Shown: positions 43,532 to 53,358 of the stretch, one piece after another
How positions within the stretch are numbered: position 1 is the stretch's first letter
How the letters are laid out: each line of letters starts with the position of its first letter
Source of the DNA: Pseudomonadota bacterium
GTDB taxonomy: Bacteria > Desulfobacterota > Desulfovibrionia > Desulfovibrionales > Desulfovibrionaceae
Assembly: GCA_023419375.1 (NCBI GenBank)
Contig: JAEZYD010000056.1
Location: 118,440-182,439, forward strand
Length of the DNA stretch: 64,000 bases
Direction of reading: 5' to 3'
Notes under the pieces: generated by a model
Told to the model about the DNA's origin: nothing
The model's database searches: none
The model's input: the letters and a program-made list of their open reading frames with translations, nothing else
Translations under genes and position numbers: made by a program

Positions 43532-44614
43532 TTAGTCTATCTTGCGGCCCTTCATATGGGCCCACCGACCGAATTCATTGACCGAATACTGTGGGCTGTA
43601 CTGCCGCACCTTGGTGTGCGAAAGCACTGAATTACTGAGATTATCCAGAATAAAGGCATCGTCGTTCAGGTATACGACCAGAACAGCATGGGCAAAATTT
43701 CTGATTGTATCGCGCACAACCACAACACGCATGCTTTCGGGCGGAATGCCCAATTCCTTAAGAGTAAAATACTTGATAATGGAATAGTCTTCGCAGTCGC
43801 CAGACTTTTTCAGAAACTCCGCCGGAATTTCCCAATAGTCTTCCTGCCGCCAGTTGACGATGTCTTCCACATAGGGCCACGTATTCCAGAAAGAATTTAC
43901 GTAGCGCAGCAGTTCCATCTTGTTGTTCAGCGGGGCTTTGGACTTGAAGGTGTCCCAGGTAACGCCCTTTTTGAATACCTTGCCGGGTATGAATATGGGA
44001 TCCATCTGGTTGCGCTTGAGCAGGTCAAGCCAGCCCGGCAGCGTGGATAAGGGGCGCTTGAACTCCACAGTGCCGAAAAGCTGCACCTTGGAATCGTGCG
44101 CGGGTGCTGCGGGCTGTGCTGCGGATTGCGCCGCGCTCTTTACGGGGACACTGGCGGCGGCGGAAGAATCTGACGTTCCCGTTGTTTGCGATGATTCCGG
44201 TGATCGGGGCTGATCTGCATTATCAGCGTCAGGCTGCGGCTGCGTGCTGGAATCAGCGCCTGCCTGCTGGATTGTCCGGGGGCCAGATTGCAGCCCCGAC
44301 TGCTGGCCTGACCGCTGGTCAGCAATGGGCAAAGCAGCGTTTGCCCCAGTATTGCCGTTCTGTTCTGCCCCCGTGTTCGCCTGATCAGTGGCGACAACAG
44401 GCGGCGCTGCATTATTTTCCGCAGCGGCGGAAGACACGGCAGGCGGCTCGGAAACTTCGGCATTGCCAATGGCTGCGCGTGGTTGCAGATTGAGCGAACC
44501 AGCCAGGGCGGGGTTCCAGCCACAGGCCCAAAACAGCAGACACGCCAAAAGGGCCGCCATGCCCCCAGAGAGGGCCGCGACCAGAGCAAATTTGGGGTGT
44601 CGAAGTCTTGGCAT
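43532..44614 (-). CDS. Transglutaminase-like cysteine protease (LapG/BTLCP type)
   Basis: A 360-residue exported protein. There is a TM or signal segment at about 8-38, a long Ala/Gln/Pro/Ser-rich linker (about 45-175), then the bacterial transglutaminase-like cysteine peptidase domain. Catalytic residues are visible: Cys in KSGDCEDYSIIKY, His in NFAHAVLVVY, Asp in FILDNLSNSV. LapG proteins cleave a surface adhesin when c-di-GMP is low, under control of LapD. No LapA-type adhesin or classic LapD is in the window, but a membrane sensor with a decayed c-di-GMP domain lies next door. Confidence 0.9.
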   Translation of the reverse strand: MPRLRHPKFALVAALSGGMAALLACLLFWACGWNPALAGSLNLQPRAAIGNAEVSEPPAVSSAAAENNAAPPVVATDQANTGAEQNGNTGANAALPIADQRSGQQSGLQSGPRTIQQAGADSSTQPQPDADNADQPRSPESSQTTGTSDSSAAASVPVKSAAQSAAQPAAPAHDSKVQLFGTVEFKRPLSTLPGWLDLLKRNQMDPIFIPGKVFKKGVTWDTFKSKAPLNNKMELLRYVNSFWNTWPYVEDIVNWRQEDYWEIPAEFLKKSGDCEDYSIIKYFTLKELGIPPESMRVVVVRDTIRNFAHAVLVVYLNDDAFILDNLSNSVLSHTKVRQYSPQYSVNEFGRWAHMKGRKID

Positions 44615-44871
44615 AGGCTCACCGATTACAGGTGTGCATGTTGCGGCATACTATACTGCCGCCTATGGGGCGTCCAGTGGTCAGAGGGGTTTCGGCTTAT
44701 TTTTCGGCAGGCTATGCCAAGAGCCACCTGGTACCGTGCCCATGCACCGTCCCTCAATAAAGCGCTACAGAATATTGCGGCGCACACCTACCAGAGGCAA
44801 CTGTGCCCGCGCGAGAGCTGCAAGATTTCACAAACGCAGATATAAAAACAAATATGTGGGGGCGGATGCGC

Positions 44872-46023
44872 CTAACGGCGGGAGTCTGCAAGTGCTGTCA
44901 CATCAAGCCAGTGCCGCACCTGCACATCCTTGCCCGCCGCAGCGGAAAGCTGCATGACGCAGCCGCTGCACCCGGTGACAATGTGCCGGATTTCAGGAGC
45001 AAAGCCTTCCAGGCATTTGCGCGCCATGTCTGCTGAAAGGTCGGGGTTGGACATTTTCAGTATGCCGCCCATGCCGCAGCACAGGCCAGTACCCTTTTTC
45101 AAGCCCGGCAGCCCCGCCGTGAGCAGAGGCAAATCAGGATCATCAGAGCCCCAGTGGCAGGGCTGGTGATAGCCCACCGCTGCCGGGGCCTTTCCTGTGG
45201 AGCTGATCTGCGGCCCCACAAGCAGGGAGGAAAGCCCAACGCACTTCTGCTTCCACTCCTTGCCCTCCTCCGCCGACATAACGGCGGTGTAGCCATCAAG
45301 GCTGTGCTTGCACGAGGCGCAAAAGCTCGCCATTACAGGCTTGCCAGCCTTGCGCCACAGCTCAAGGTTGCGCTCGCGCACTTCTGCCAGGGCTCCCAAC
45401 TGCCCGGCATGGTGCAACGTGCCGCCGCAGCAGGCAAAACCCGCAATGTCCACAAGGTCGTATCCCCAGCCTGCCAGCAATTGCCGGGCATTGGATATCC
45501 AGCGGGGACGCGCATTTTTTGCCGTGCAGCCGCTGAACAGGGCCACCCTGATGCCGCTGACCTTCTGGCGGGGCCGCAAGGTCATCCACGGTTCGCAAGG
45601 CTCCAGATCAACCAGCGCTCGGGCGGTTTCCACCGATGACCGCAACACGCCGGGGATAACGGAATCCGGCGCAAGCATGGCGATTTTGCCCGCCATGGGC
45701 CACAGTGGGCCCGCGCGGCGAATCCACATATCCCAGAGCGATTGCGTCCAGTGGGGATTGCGTGCCCGCGCCTCGGCCAGCAGATCGCTGGTAGAAAGCT
45801 TGCGCGCGCAGGCCTGCTGGCACCGCTCACACCCGGCGCAGAGGCGCGCCAGTTCGCGGATATCCTCCCAAGGCAAGGGCGAATCAGGGCTGCCGCCGAA
45901 CTCGGGATCAATCTGCTCCAGAAGCAGGCGCTTGCCCTTGGGCGCGTATTCCTCGCGCTTGAAGAGCGCGTACACAGGGCAGACATTCAAACATTCGCCG
46001 CATTGCGTACAGCCGCGTTTCAT
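44872..46023 (-). CDS. glcF: Glycolate/lactate oxidase iron-sulfur subunit (GlcF-like)
   Basis: A 383-residue protein. Two N-terminal 4Fe-4S motifs are CTQCGECLNVCP (residues 5-16) and CAGCERCQQACAR (about 57-69); two CCG domains follow (CCGGTLHHAGQ and CCGMGGILKMSN). Such subunits pass electrons from the flavin subunit to quinone or other carriers. The ATG at 46023 lies one base after the stop of the FAD subunit gene, so they are coupled. In Desulfovibrio this pair commonly serves D-lactate or glycolate oxidation. Confidence 0.93.
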   Translation of the reverse strand: MKRGCTQCGECLNVCPVYALFKREEYAPKGKRLLLEQIDPEFGGSPDSPLPWEDIRELARLCAGCERCQQACARKLSTSDLLAEARARNPHWTQSLWDMWIRRAGPLWPMAGKIAMLAPDSVIPGVLRSSVETARALVDLEPCEPWMTLRPRQKVSGIRVALFSGCTAKNARPRWISNARQLLAGWGYDLVDIAGFACCGGTLHHAGQLGALAEVRERNLELWRKAGKPVMASFCASCKHSLDGYTAVMSAEEGKEWKQKCVGLSSLLVGPQISSTGKAPAAVGYHQPCHWGSDDPDLPLLTAGLPGLKKGTGLCCGMGGILKMSNPDLSADMARKCLEGFAPEIRHIVTGCSGCVMQLSAAAGKDVQVRHWLDVTALADSRR

Positions 46024-46024
46024 T

Positions 46025-47404
46025 TCAGTACCCCTTGCCGGGATTGAGAATGCCGTTGGGATCAAAGACACCGCGCAGACGCATCATGAGGGCGTGTTCC
46101 TTCTGCCCGAGCTGCTTGCCAACTTCTTTCAGGCATCCGCCGCCGTGCTCGCCAGAAAGGCTGCCGCCGTATTCAAGGGCTGCCGCATCCAGTTCGTGAT
46201 GGGTTTTCAGTGTGCGGCGGGCATCGTCAGCGTCAGACGCATCATAATGCAGATTGGCGTGGATGTTGCCGTCGCCAGCATGCCCAAAGGCGATGAGGCG
46301 CTTGCCGTTACTGGCGGCAATTTCTTCAAATTTGCGCACGGCTTTGAGAATGGAGCCGCGCGGCACGGCCATGTCGCCGCCGATGCGGTCTGGGCCGAGC
46401 ACATAGGAGGCTGCCGAAACCCTGCGTCTGTAGGCCCACAGTTTGTCTTCCTCTTGCTTGCCCACGCCTTCCATGCGCCACAGGGCGTCATCAAGCTGGT
46501 TGGCAAGGCGGATATTTTCCAGCGGCACAGTTTCCTTGCTGCCGTCCACCTGGAACAGCAGCAGCGATTTGACGCTGTCCGGCCACGGCACTTCACCGGT
46601 TCTGGCAAGGATTTCCAGCACGGTTTCATTCATGAATTCCAACGCGCAGGGCAGAATACCTGCGGCAAAAACCTTGCTCATGGAGGCCAGGGCCGCATCC
46701 AGCGAAGGATACCCCACTAGCACCGATGCCGAGGCCTCGGGCCGGGGCAAAAGCTTGAGGATAAGCTTGGTCACAATGCCAAGCGTGCCCTCGCTGCCCA
46801 CAAAGAGCCGCCCAAGATCAAGGCCTATGACATCCTTGTGGGAGCGGCCCCCGAACTTCACCAGTTCGCCGCCGGGCAACACGGCCTCCAGGCCAAGCAC
46901 GTAATCGCGGGTGACGCCGTATTTTACGGCGCGCAGGCCCCCGGCGCAGGTGATGACATTGCCGCCAACGCTGGTTGCCTTGCCGCTGGCCGGATCCGGC
47001 GGGTAAAACATGCCCAGTTTTTCGCACTCGGCCTGAAGCAGAGCCGTATTGACGCCCGGCTCCACCACAGCAACAAAATCTTCTTTATTGATCTCGATGA
47101 TTTTATCCATGCCCAGCATGGAAACCACAATGCCGGGAACCGTGGGCACGCAACCGCCGGAAAGGCTGGTGCCGCGCCCGCGCGGATGCACGGCCACATG
47201 CTCCGCATCTGCCCAGCGCATAAATTCGCGCAGCTGCACGGCGCTCTCGGGCCGGACCATGGCCAGCACCGTACCCGTAAGCAGGCTGGCATCCGATGCG
47301 TAAACGCGCAGCACCTTGGGGTCAAAGGACACGCCGCCCTCAAACAGATCCACAAGAAACTTCTTGTGCTCAGGGGTGAGCGAGGTCAAAAACTCCCCTG
47401 TCAT
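46025..47404 (-). CDS. glcD: FAD-binding glycolate/D-lactate oxidase subunit (GlcD-like)
   Basis: A 459-residue flavoprotein of the FAD_binding_4 plus FAD-oxidase C family. The PP-loop region is VHPRGRGTSLSGGCVPT (about 73-89), with ATSVGGNVITCAGGLRAVKYG (FAD contact), and the C-terminal GHAGDGNIHANLHYD and SLSGEHGGG motifs, including the metal/substrate His. The ATG at 47404 follows GGAGTATGCC; the extension to 47515 has no similarity. It forms an operon with the Fe-S subunit. lar genes at the left end would fit lactate metabolism, but no lactate racemase or permease is present here. Confidence 0.94.
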   Translation of the reverse strand: MTGEFLTSLTPEHKKFLVDLFEGGVSFDPKVLRVYASDASLLTGTVLAMVRPESAVQLREFMRWADAEHVAVHPRGRGTSLSGGCVPTVPGIVVSMLGMDKIIEINKEDFVAVVEPGVNTALLQAECEKLGMFYPPDPASGKATSVGGNVITCAGGLRAVKYGVTRDYVLGLEAVLPGGELVKFGGRSHKDVIGLDLGRLFVGSEGTLGIVTKLILKLLPRPEASASVLVGYPSLDAALASMSKVFAAGILPCALEFMNETVLEILARTGEVPWPDSVKSLLLFQVDGSKETVPLENIRLANQLDDALWRMEGVGKQEEDKLWAYRRRVSAASYVLGPDRIGGDMAVPRGSILKAVRKFEEIAASNGKRLIAFGHAGDGNIHANLHYDASDADDARRTLKTHHELDAAALEYGGSLSGEHGGGCLKEVGKQLGQKEHALMMRLRGVFDPNGILNPGKGY

Positions 47405-47714
47405 GGCATACTCCAGTGCGGTTATTGCTGCACGGCAACATTCATTCGGCGGGCCGCCGAAAGGTACACAAAAATTTTGCTCTGCATGCCCCCCTGCCTG
47501 CCGCGCAGGGCGCAATCTGCCTGCAGGGCCTCTGTAGCTGTTGCACCAATTGGCAGCAGAAAAGCCCCTGATTACAGGCCATTGGCGGGAAATTAGCTGA
47601 CGCTGACCAGTGCGACAACATAGCGCAGGACGAAAATGATGTCACTCCCGCACGAAAAACGGCAACCGCAGAACGGCTGCCGTTGTCCTTTTCTGACGAT
47701 TGAGAACTGCCAGC
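47405..47714. other. Intergenic region upstream of glcD
   Basis: 310 bp without a credible gene. It should hold the glcDF promoter and it contains the terminator at 47659-47683. I see no clear operator. Confidence 0.4.
47659..47683 (-). terminator. Terminator of the small ORF at 47715
   Basis: A 10-bp stem with one GU pair (ACGGCAGCCG/CGGTTGCCGT read on the minus strand), a 5-nt loop, then TTTTCG. It lies 32 bp past the stop of the 77-residue ORF. Confidence 0.65.
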
Positions 47715-47948
47715 CTATGCCGACTGGTCTTTCAGCTCCTTGATAAGAGTGGAAAGCGACAGAGCCAGATCTTCCAGCCGCCGGATGGCCTGAAGCGAGG
47801 CTTCGGCGCGCTCGTCCGTCTGCCCGGCGATGGCCTTGATTTCATCAGAGGAGAACAGGAGCGGCAGCGTAACCGTGGACCGGGGATGCGGAGATAACTT
47901 GGAACGATTTCTTTTCAATAGAGATATCTGCCTGTAATGCCCCCGCAA
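47715..47948 (-). CDS. Small hypothetical protein
   Basis: A 77-residue ORF with a basic N-terminus and a C-terminal amphipathic helix (LQAIRRLEDLALSLSTLIKEL). I recognise no family. It has its own intrinsic terminator, which favours expression. It sits between glcD and the large GGDEF/EAL gene and is the last gene read on that side. It may be a conserved small protein or a remnant of a signalling protein tail. Confidence 0.4.
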   Translation of the reverse strand: MRGHYRQISLLKRNRSKLSPHPRSTVTLPLLFSSDEIKAIAGQTDERAEASLQAIRRLEDLALSLSTLIKELKDQSA

Positions 47949-48007
47949 CCACTTCCTACATAATTCAATCTCCGTCCCAGTCTAATTACCGAGAAACGGC
48001 TGTCGCG

Positions 48008-51000
48008 TCACACAACCCCGCACCGAACCAGCGCTTGAAACTCATCAAGGGGCATTGGCCGCCCGAAAAGGAACCCTTGAAAGGCTTCGCAGCCCAAGCT
48101 GGCGAGGAAGCCCTTCTGCGCTTCGGTTTCCACGCCCTCGGCGATGACCGACAGGCCCATGGCCTGTCCCAGGGCGACAATGGTTCGGGCGATGGCCGCG
48201 TCATTGGCGTCCGTCAGCAGATCCTTGACGAACGATCTGTCGATCTTCACCTGATCCAAGGGCAGGCGTTTCAGGTAGGACAGCGACGAGTAGCCGGTCC
48301 CGAAATCGTCCAGCGAGAATGTCACGCCACGGGACCCCAGAGCCAGCATCTTGGCGATGACGTCTTCGACGTTGTCCACCAGCATGCTCTCCGTGAGCTC
48401 AAGCTTGAGGCGCCGAGGGTCGGCCCCAGTTCGCTCCAGCGTTGTAAGCGTCTGATTGATGAAGTTCGGCTGCCGGAACTGGAGGGCGCTGACATTGACC
48501 GCGAGCGTGAGATGGGCCATGTCCGGCTGGTCACGCCAAGCCGCAATCTGACGGCAGGCGGTTTGCAGCACCCACTGCCCCAAAGGCAGGATCAACCCGG
48601 TTTCCTCGGCCAGGGGAATGAAGTCTCCCGGCGCCACCACTCCCCGCTCCGGATGGTTCCAACGTATCAGCGCCTCGGCTCCGACAAGGCAGCCATGATC
48701 CCATTGCGGTTGGTAATGAAGAGAAAATTGTTCTCTTTCGATGGCCAGATGCAAATCATTTTCCGTCTCCACACGGGAATCAATGCTGTTCTGGAGCTCA
48801 GGCGAAAAAAAGCGTATCACATTGCGCCCTGCAGCCTTAGCCTGATACATCGCGATATCGGCCTGCATCAGAAGCTTGTCCGTATTCTCATGCTGCCCCC
48901 CGACCATGGCGATGCCGATGCTGGTCGTGCTTCTGTATTCTCTATCAGCAAGCTGATAAGGGTGATTGATGGCGGCAAGGATTTTCTCGCCGACTCCCTC
49001 GGCCTGTTTCGCCGCCTCTTCAATAGATTCACTCAACTGTTCGATGAGCACAATGAATTCGTCTCCGCCCAGTCGGGCCACGGTGTCTGCCTCGCGCACA
49101 CTGGCGACAAGACGCGCGGCGACTTCTTGCAAGAGGAGGTCGCCGATGGCATGGCCACTGCTGTCGTTCAGGGTCTTGAAGTTATCGAGATCAACGAACA
49201 ACAAGGCGCATTTGCACTTGTCCCTGGTGGAAAGGGCGAGAGCTTGCTGCAGGCGGTCCATCAGAAGCCGTCGGTTGGGCAGATGCGTCAACGGGTCGTA
49301 AAATGCGAGGGTCCTGATCTCCTCCTCGGCCATCTTGATGTCGGTAATATCCCGTGTGACGGAAAGAATGCAGCGTTCACCATCGAGTTCGATGACCGAC
49401 GCAGACATCAAACCCCAAAATAGTTCCCCATTCTTTTTCCTGAATTGGGTCTCTATGTTCTGGCAGATTGAATCCCGCTTCAGTCGTTCGACCAGATACA
49501 TGCGACTTTCGGGATCGCCCCAGATATCGATGTCGAAGGACGTGCGTCCCCGGACGTCATCCTGGCTAAAGCCCGTCATGTCGATAAATCCGTCGTTGAT
49601 CTCGACATAAGCCCCATCGGCCAGACGGTTGATGGCGATGGCGTTCGGGCTGGTCTTGAAAACGAGACGATAGCGCACTTCGCTGGCGCGCAGCGCCTCC
49701 GCCGAATGCTGTCGCTCGGCCTCGCGGGCGAAATTGCCCAGCGCGAAACTGATATCCATCGCCATTTCGATCAAAAGCTTGCGGGCCTCCTCATCGAAGG
49801 CATTAACCGTGTCGGCGTAGATGACAAGACACCCGACCGCGGAACCTGCGCGGCGCAGCGGGAGGGAGGCCAGCCCGTGAAGGCCGGCACTCGCCGCGCG
49901 TTCATGCCAAGATTGCGAGGTGGGACCTATCTCTAAATCATGGGCGAAATCTTGATACCATATTGCCTGATCATCGCGGATAGAGGTGGTGGCAGGCGCC
50001 CTCGAAAGCGGGTTCCCCACATCCATTGGAATCAAGAGATCATCCAGATACCCCGTGTCGTCGCCATACGAGGCGACCGGTTCGACCAGCGAGCCCTCCT
50101 CGTTGACAAAGCCGATCCAGGCCATTTTTGCAAAGCCGTAATCGACCGCGCAGCGACAGATCTTCGGGAACAGTTCGACTTCGCTGGTGCAGTGTACGAT
50201 TGCCTGATTGCACTGGCTCAATGCCGCGTAGAGGTTGGCCAGGCGCCGCGATCTGGCCTCGGCCGCCTTGCGCTGGCTGATGTCATGGACGATGGACGAG
50301 AGGATGGGCCTGCCGTCGAATTCCACCGGCGTGGAATAGACCTCGACATCGCGGACCTCGCCGGAAGCGAGCCGGTGACGGAAGTCGAAACAGTTGCGTT
50401 CTTCGCAAAGCGCCTGCTGGCAGTCGAGCGCAATCTCCTCGGAGGGCAGTATATTGATCTGATTGATGTTCATTCCCGTCAAGCGTTCCGGCGCATAGCC
50501 GTAATAGGCCGACGCGGCGCGATTCGCGGCGATGATCTCCCCGTTCGACGGATCGACCAGCAGTATGACCGAGCCATTATCCTCGAAGAACCTTCGGAAT
50601 CGGGCTTCACTTTCGGCCAGCGCCTGCTCGGTTCTCTTGCGCTCGGTGATGTCGAATTGCGTGCCGATGTAATTGGTGACGTCTCCCTTTTCGTCCCTGA
50701 CCACCGAGACGGTAAGCCAGGCGACATAAAGATCGCCATTCTTGCGGCGGTTCCAGATTTCTCCCTGCCAAGTGCCGGCATGGTCTATGGCGTCCCACAT
50801 GGCCCGGTAAAACGCCGCATCGTTATGCCCGGATGAAAACAAGCGAGGTGTTCGGCCGATCACTTCTTCTGCTCGATAGCCGGTGATCTCCAGAAATGCT
50901 TGATTGGCGCGCAGGATCACTTTATCCGGGCCTGTCACAATCATGCCTTCCTGGGAGTTGAAGGCAGCGGCGGCAATGGCCAGTTCAGCATTCTGCGCGG

Positions 51001-52669
51001 CAATCCGGGCGTGGAGCATGGATAGCCGTCGATTCCAGATCAGAACGCCCGCGAACAAAACTGCGACCGCAAGTCCGATTTTCCACATCAGGGCGTAATC
51101 GAAGCCTTGCTCGTAGCGGACGGCGAGCCATCTATTGAGGATCTCCTGGCGTTGCTCATTGGGTAGGGCATTGATCGCAGCCTGAAAAATGCTGCCCAAC
51201 AGCGGCTCGTCGTTACGTGTCGCCACCGACATCTCGAATTTTTCGTCCACTTGTCCGGCCACTTTGAGATCGAGAAGCCCGTGAGATTGGATCTGGTGGG
51301 CGACGATGGGCAACGCGCTGACAAAGCCAAACAATTTTCCCGTTCTGACTTGCTGCAACCCATCGATACTGCTATCGAATTCTGTTATGCGGGCCGTCGG
51401 ATACTGCGCCTTGAAGGCCGCGACATAGGCCGTTTCCCTGATGCCGCCAAAGGATTCATTTAAAAATGGTTTTAAAGAGACAATGAAGGGTTGATCGTTC
51501 CGGGTCACGATGACAATGGGCATGGAAAGATAAGGGGTGGTGAAATCCAGAAACTCTTTCCGCTGTTCGGTCATCCCGGCATAGGAAAGGATATCGCATC
51601 GCCTGGCCTTGACGAATTCGATCGATTCGTTCCACGTCGTGGTCGGGACCAGAGTTACCTCCGTGCCGATGAGGTTCGCCAATTTCGAGATGATATCAGG
51701 GGCGATTCCTTGATGGACGCCGTCGCTGGTAATCTGGGCAAAGGGCGGGGTCGACGGCGCGGAACACATCCTGATCGGCCCCTTGAGGAGAAGGTAGTCC
51801 CGTTGTTCCTCGGTCAGGTCGATGCGTTTGACCTCGGGTGTCGCTTCGCTGGCGGCGCCGGAGCCGAACCACTTGGTTTGCAATTCCTGCAACTCGCCGG
51901 GTGTCACCGAGGCCAGTGCCTTGTCGAGCATGGAGACCAACTGCGGAGCGGTCTTATGCGCCATGAAGTAAAAAGATTGAGGCCTTCCCTTGTCGAATTC
52001 CTTGGCCCAGGCAGAAATCTTCAGGTCTGTAAATCCTCGTCTCCGCAGCCAGTACTCGACAACTCCATCCCCTTGAACCGCAGCATCGGCCTCTCCGTTC
52101 GACACGGCCTCCAGCATCTGCTCGATGCTGTCGCGGAAGAGACGTTTGATGCCGGGGTACTGTGCCGCCAAAAATTCCGAGTCCGCCCACGTCTTACCGG
52201 TCGCGACGGTCTTGCCGTTCAACTGTTGGAAATCGGAAATGTTCGGGTCACCCTTGCGCGTGACGAATACCTGCCTCATGCGAAAGTAGGGCTCGGAGAA
52301 GATGCCAATTTCTTTTCGTTGCGGTGTGCGATAAAGCGAATGCAACAGGTCCAGAGAGTCCTGCTTGAACAGTTCTAGAAGCTCTTCTCGGGTCGGCCGG
52401 GTTACGTATTCCACTTTGAACCCGATGCGCTGGGCAAGCAGGTTGATCAGATCGATGCTGTAGCCCTGCGGCCGGTCCCCGACGGCAAAATCGAACGGCG
52501 GCAAGCTGGTTTGATTCCCTACGCGGATAACGGGATGATCTTGTAGCCAAGCCCTTTCATCATCCGTCAGCCCAAGACTCTGAACCGGATCGACGGCTAC
52601 GGCCGGTGCGCTGGCCGCCAGAAATATCGCGGCGGTCAGTACCGTAAACAGCCATTTGATACTGTTCAT
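48008..52669 (-). CDS. Two-binding-domain PAS/GAF/GGDEF/EAL sensor protein
   Basis: A 1,553-residue inner-membrane protein. A signal peptide (about 1-26) is followed by two SBP_bac_3 domains (about 35-270 and 285-520), TM (about 530-550), PAS 1 (about 570-690; ITGYRAEEVIGRTP), PAS 2 (about 700-810), GAF (about 830-980), PAS 3 (about 1000-1110), GGDEF (about 1125-1285; motif RLGGDEF intact) and EAL (about 1300-1550; EALIRWNHP, LELTES, DDFGTGYSS, KIDRSFV intact). It may make or break c-di-GMP in response to an amino-acid-like ligand. AGGAGTTTCTC precedes the ATG at 52669; the frame extends to 52807 but without family similarity. No partner operon genes are adjacent, and it lies at the edge of an AT-rich spacer. 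Confidence 0.92.
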   Translation of the reverse strand: MNSIKWLFTVLTAAIFLAASAPAVAVDPVQSLGLTDDERAWLQDHPVIRVGNQTSLPPFDFAVGDRPQGYSIDLINLLAQRIGFKVEYVTRPTREELLELFKQDSLDLLHSLYRTPQRKEIGIFSEPYFRMRQVFVTRKGDPNISDFQQLNGKTVATGKTWADSEFLAAQYPGIKRLFRDSIEQMLEAVSNGEADAAVQGDGVVEYWLRRRGFTDLKISAWAKEFDKGRPQSFYFMAHKTAPQLVSMLDKALASVTPGELQELQTKWFGSGAASEATPEVKRIDLTEEQRDYLLLKGPIRMCSAPSTPPFAQITSDGVHQGIAPDIISKLANLIGTEVTLVPTTTWNESIEFVKARRCDILSYAGMTEQRKEFLDFTTPYLSMPIVIVTRNDQPFIVSLKPFLNESFGGIRETAYVAAFKAQYPTARITEFDSSIDGLQQVRTGKLFGFVSALPIVAHQIQSHGLLDLKVAGQVDEKFEMSVATRNDEPLLGSIFQAAINALPNEQRQEILNRWLAVRYEQGFDYALMWKIGLAVAVLFAGVLIWNRRLSMLHARIAAQNAELAIAAAAFNSQEGMIVTGPDKVILRANQAFLEITGYRAEEVIGRTPRLFSSGHNDAAFYRAMWDAIDHAGTWQGEIWNRRKNGDLYVAWLTVSVVRDEKGDVTNYIGTQFDITERKRTEQALAESEARFRRFFEDNGSVILLVDPSNGEIIAANRAASAYYGYAPERLTGMNINQINILPSEEIALDCQQALCEERNCFDFRHRLASGEVRDVEVYSTPVEFDGRPILSSIVHDISQRKAAEARSRRLANLYAALSQCNQAIVHCTSEVELFPKICRCAVDYGFAKMAWIGFVNEEGSLVEPVASYGDDTGYLDDLLIPMDVGNPLSRAPATTSIRDDQAIWYQDFAHDLEIGPTSQSWHERAASAGLHGLASLPLRRAGSAVGCLVIYADTVNAFDEEARKLLIEMAMDISFALGNFAREAERQHSAEALRASEVRYRLVFKTSPNAIAINRLADGAYVEINDGFIDMTGFSQDDVRGRTSFDIDIWGDPESRMYLVERLKRDSICQNIETQFRKKNGELFWGLMSASVIELDGERCILSVTRDITDIKMAEEEIRTLAFYDPLTHLPNRRLLMDRLQQALALSTRDKCKCALLFVDLDNFKTLNDSSGHAIGDLLLQEVAARLVASVREADTVARLGGDEFIVLIEQLSESIEEAAKQAEGVGEKILAAINHPYQLADREYRSTTSIGIAMVGGQHENTDKLLMQADIAMYQAKAAGRNVIRFFSPELQNSIDSRVETENDLHLAIEREQFSLHYQPQWDHGCLVGAEALIRWNHPERGVVAPGDFIPLAEETGLILPLGQWVLQTACRQIAAWRDQPDMAHLTLAVNVSALQFRQPNFINQTLTTLERTGADPRRLKLELTESMLVDNVEDVIAKMLALGSRGVTFSLDDFGTGYSSLSYLKRLPLDQVKIDRSFVKDLLTDANDAAIARTIVALGQAMGLSVIAEGVETEAQKGFLASLGCEAFQGFLFGRPMPLDEFQALVRCGVV

Positions 52670-52887
52670 GAGAAACTCCTGGCTTTGTACGGCGAGCATT
52701 CCATAGCAACCGCCTCTTTTCTCTGCACCTGCAAGCTTCAATCCGCAGTCGGCGAGCAAAGTATGGGTAGATATATTTATGCCACAAGCAAAAATATTTG
52801 TGAACAAACACCCATTCTCAAATAAGACAAGAACTACTTAATATATTTTGATATTTTCACTATTTCTTTCCTAAAATATTTTCCTGC

Positions 52888-53358
52888 ATGCAAAATTATT
52901 TCGGATTCCGAGTCGCAATCCTCTTCAAAGCAAAAAATGAGATAATAATGGGCGGTTGCAGTCTGCTTCATGGGACTGCATTTCTATCCTGGCAAAGAAC
53001 ACGGGGTGACAGCTGCCCCCACCCGATAGGGCGCAGTGCGGAACTGGGCATGTTGTGGATTGCCGTGGAGGAATACGATGAACGTAACATCCAGGTCGTC
53101 AGGTATGCGCCATGTATTCAGATTACGCCCCCCAACAAAGATGCGGCGTTTGAGTCTCATATTCACCGCAAAATGTGCGGAGATCATGCGCTCTATTCAC
53201 AAGAGGCCAGACGGCCGACATTTCAGCGGGACATTGCAAATCTGGCAGAACATCTTGCCGCCATCTGCCATACGCATGGCCTGCTCTTGGGCCGGATGAA
53301 TGCCCTTGGTTTCTCTATCAGCTTTGCGGAACAGCGTAATCACTCAGGATTAGGCTAA
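52888..53358 (+). CDS. Uncertain ORF in spacer
   Basis: A 156-residue reading frame starting at 52888 with no ribosome site I trust and no family I recognise. Its composition is mid-GC, unlike the AT-rich DNA on either side. It may be a remnant of an older gene or noncoding. Confidence 0.2.
   Translation: MQNYFGFRVAILFKAKNEIIMGGCSLLHGTAFLSWQRTRGDSCPHPIGRSAELGMLWIAVEEYDERNIQVVRYAPCIQITPPNKDAAFESHIHRKMCGDHALYSQEARRPTFQRDIANLAEHLAAICHTHGLLLGRMNALGFSISFAEQRNHSGLG

Noticed and set aside
45308..46720. 470-residue plus-strand ORF
   Set aside because: It is antisense to glcD/glcF and lacks a ribosome site and any recognisable domain.
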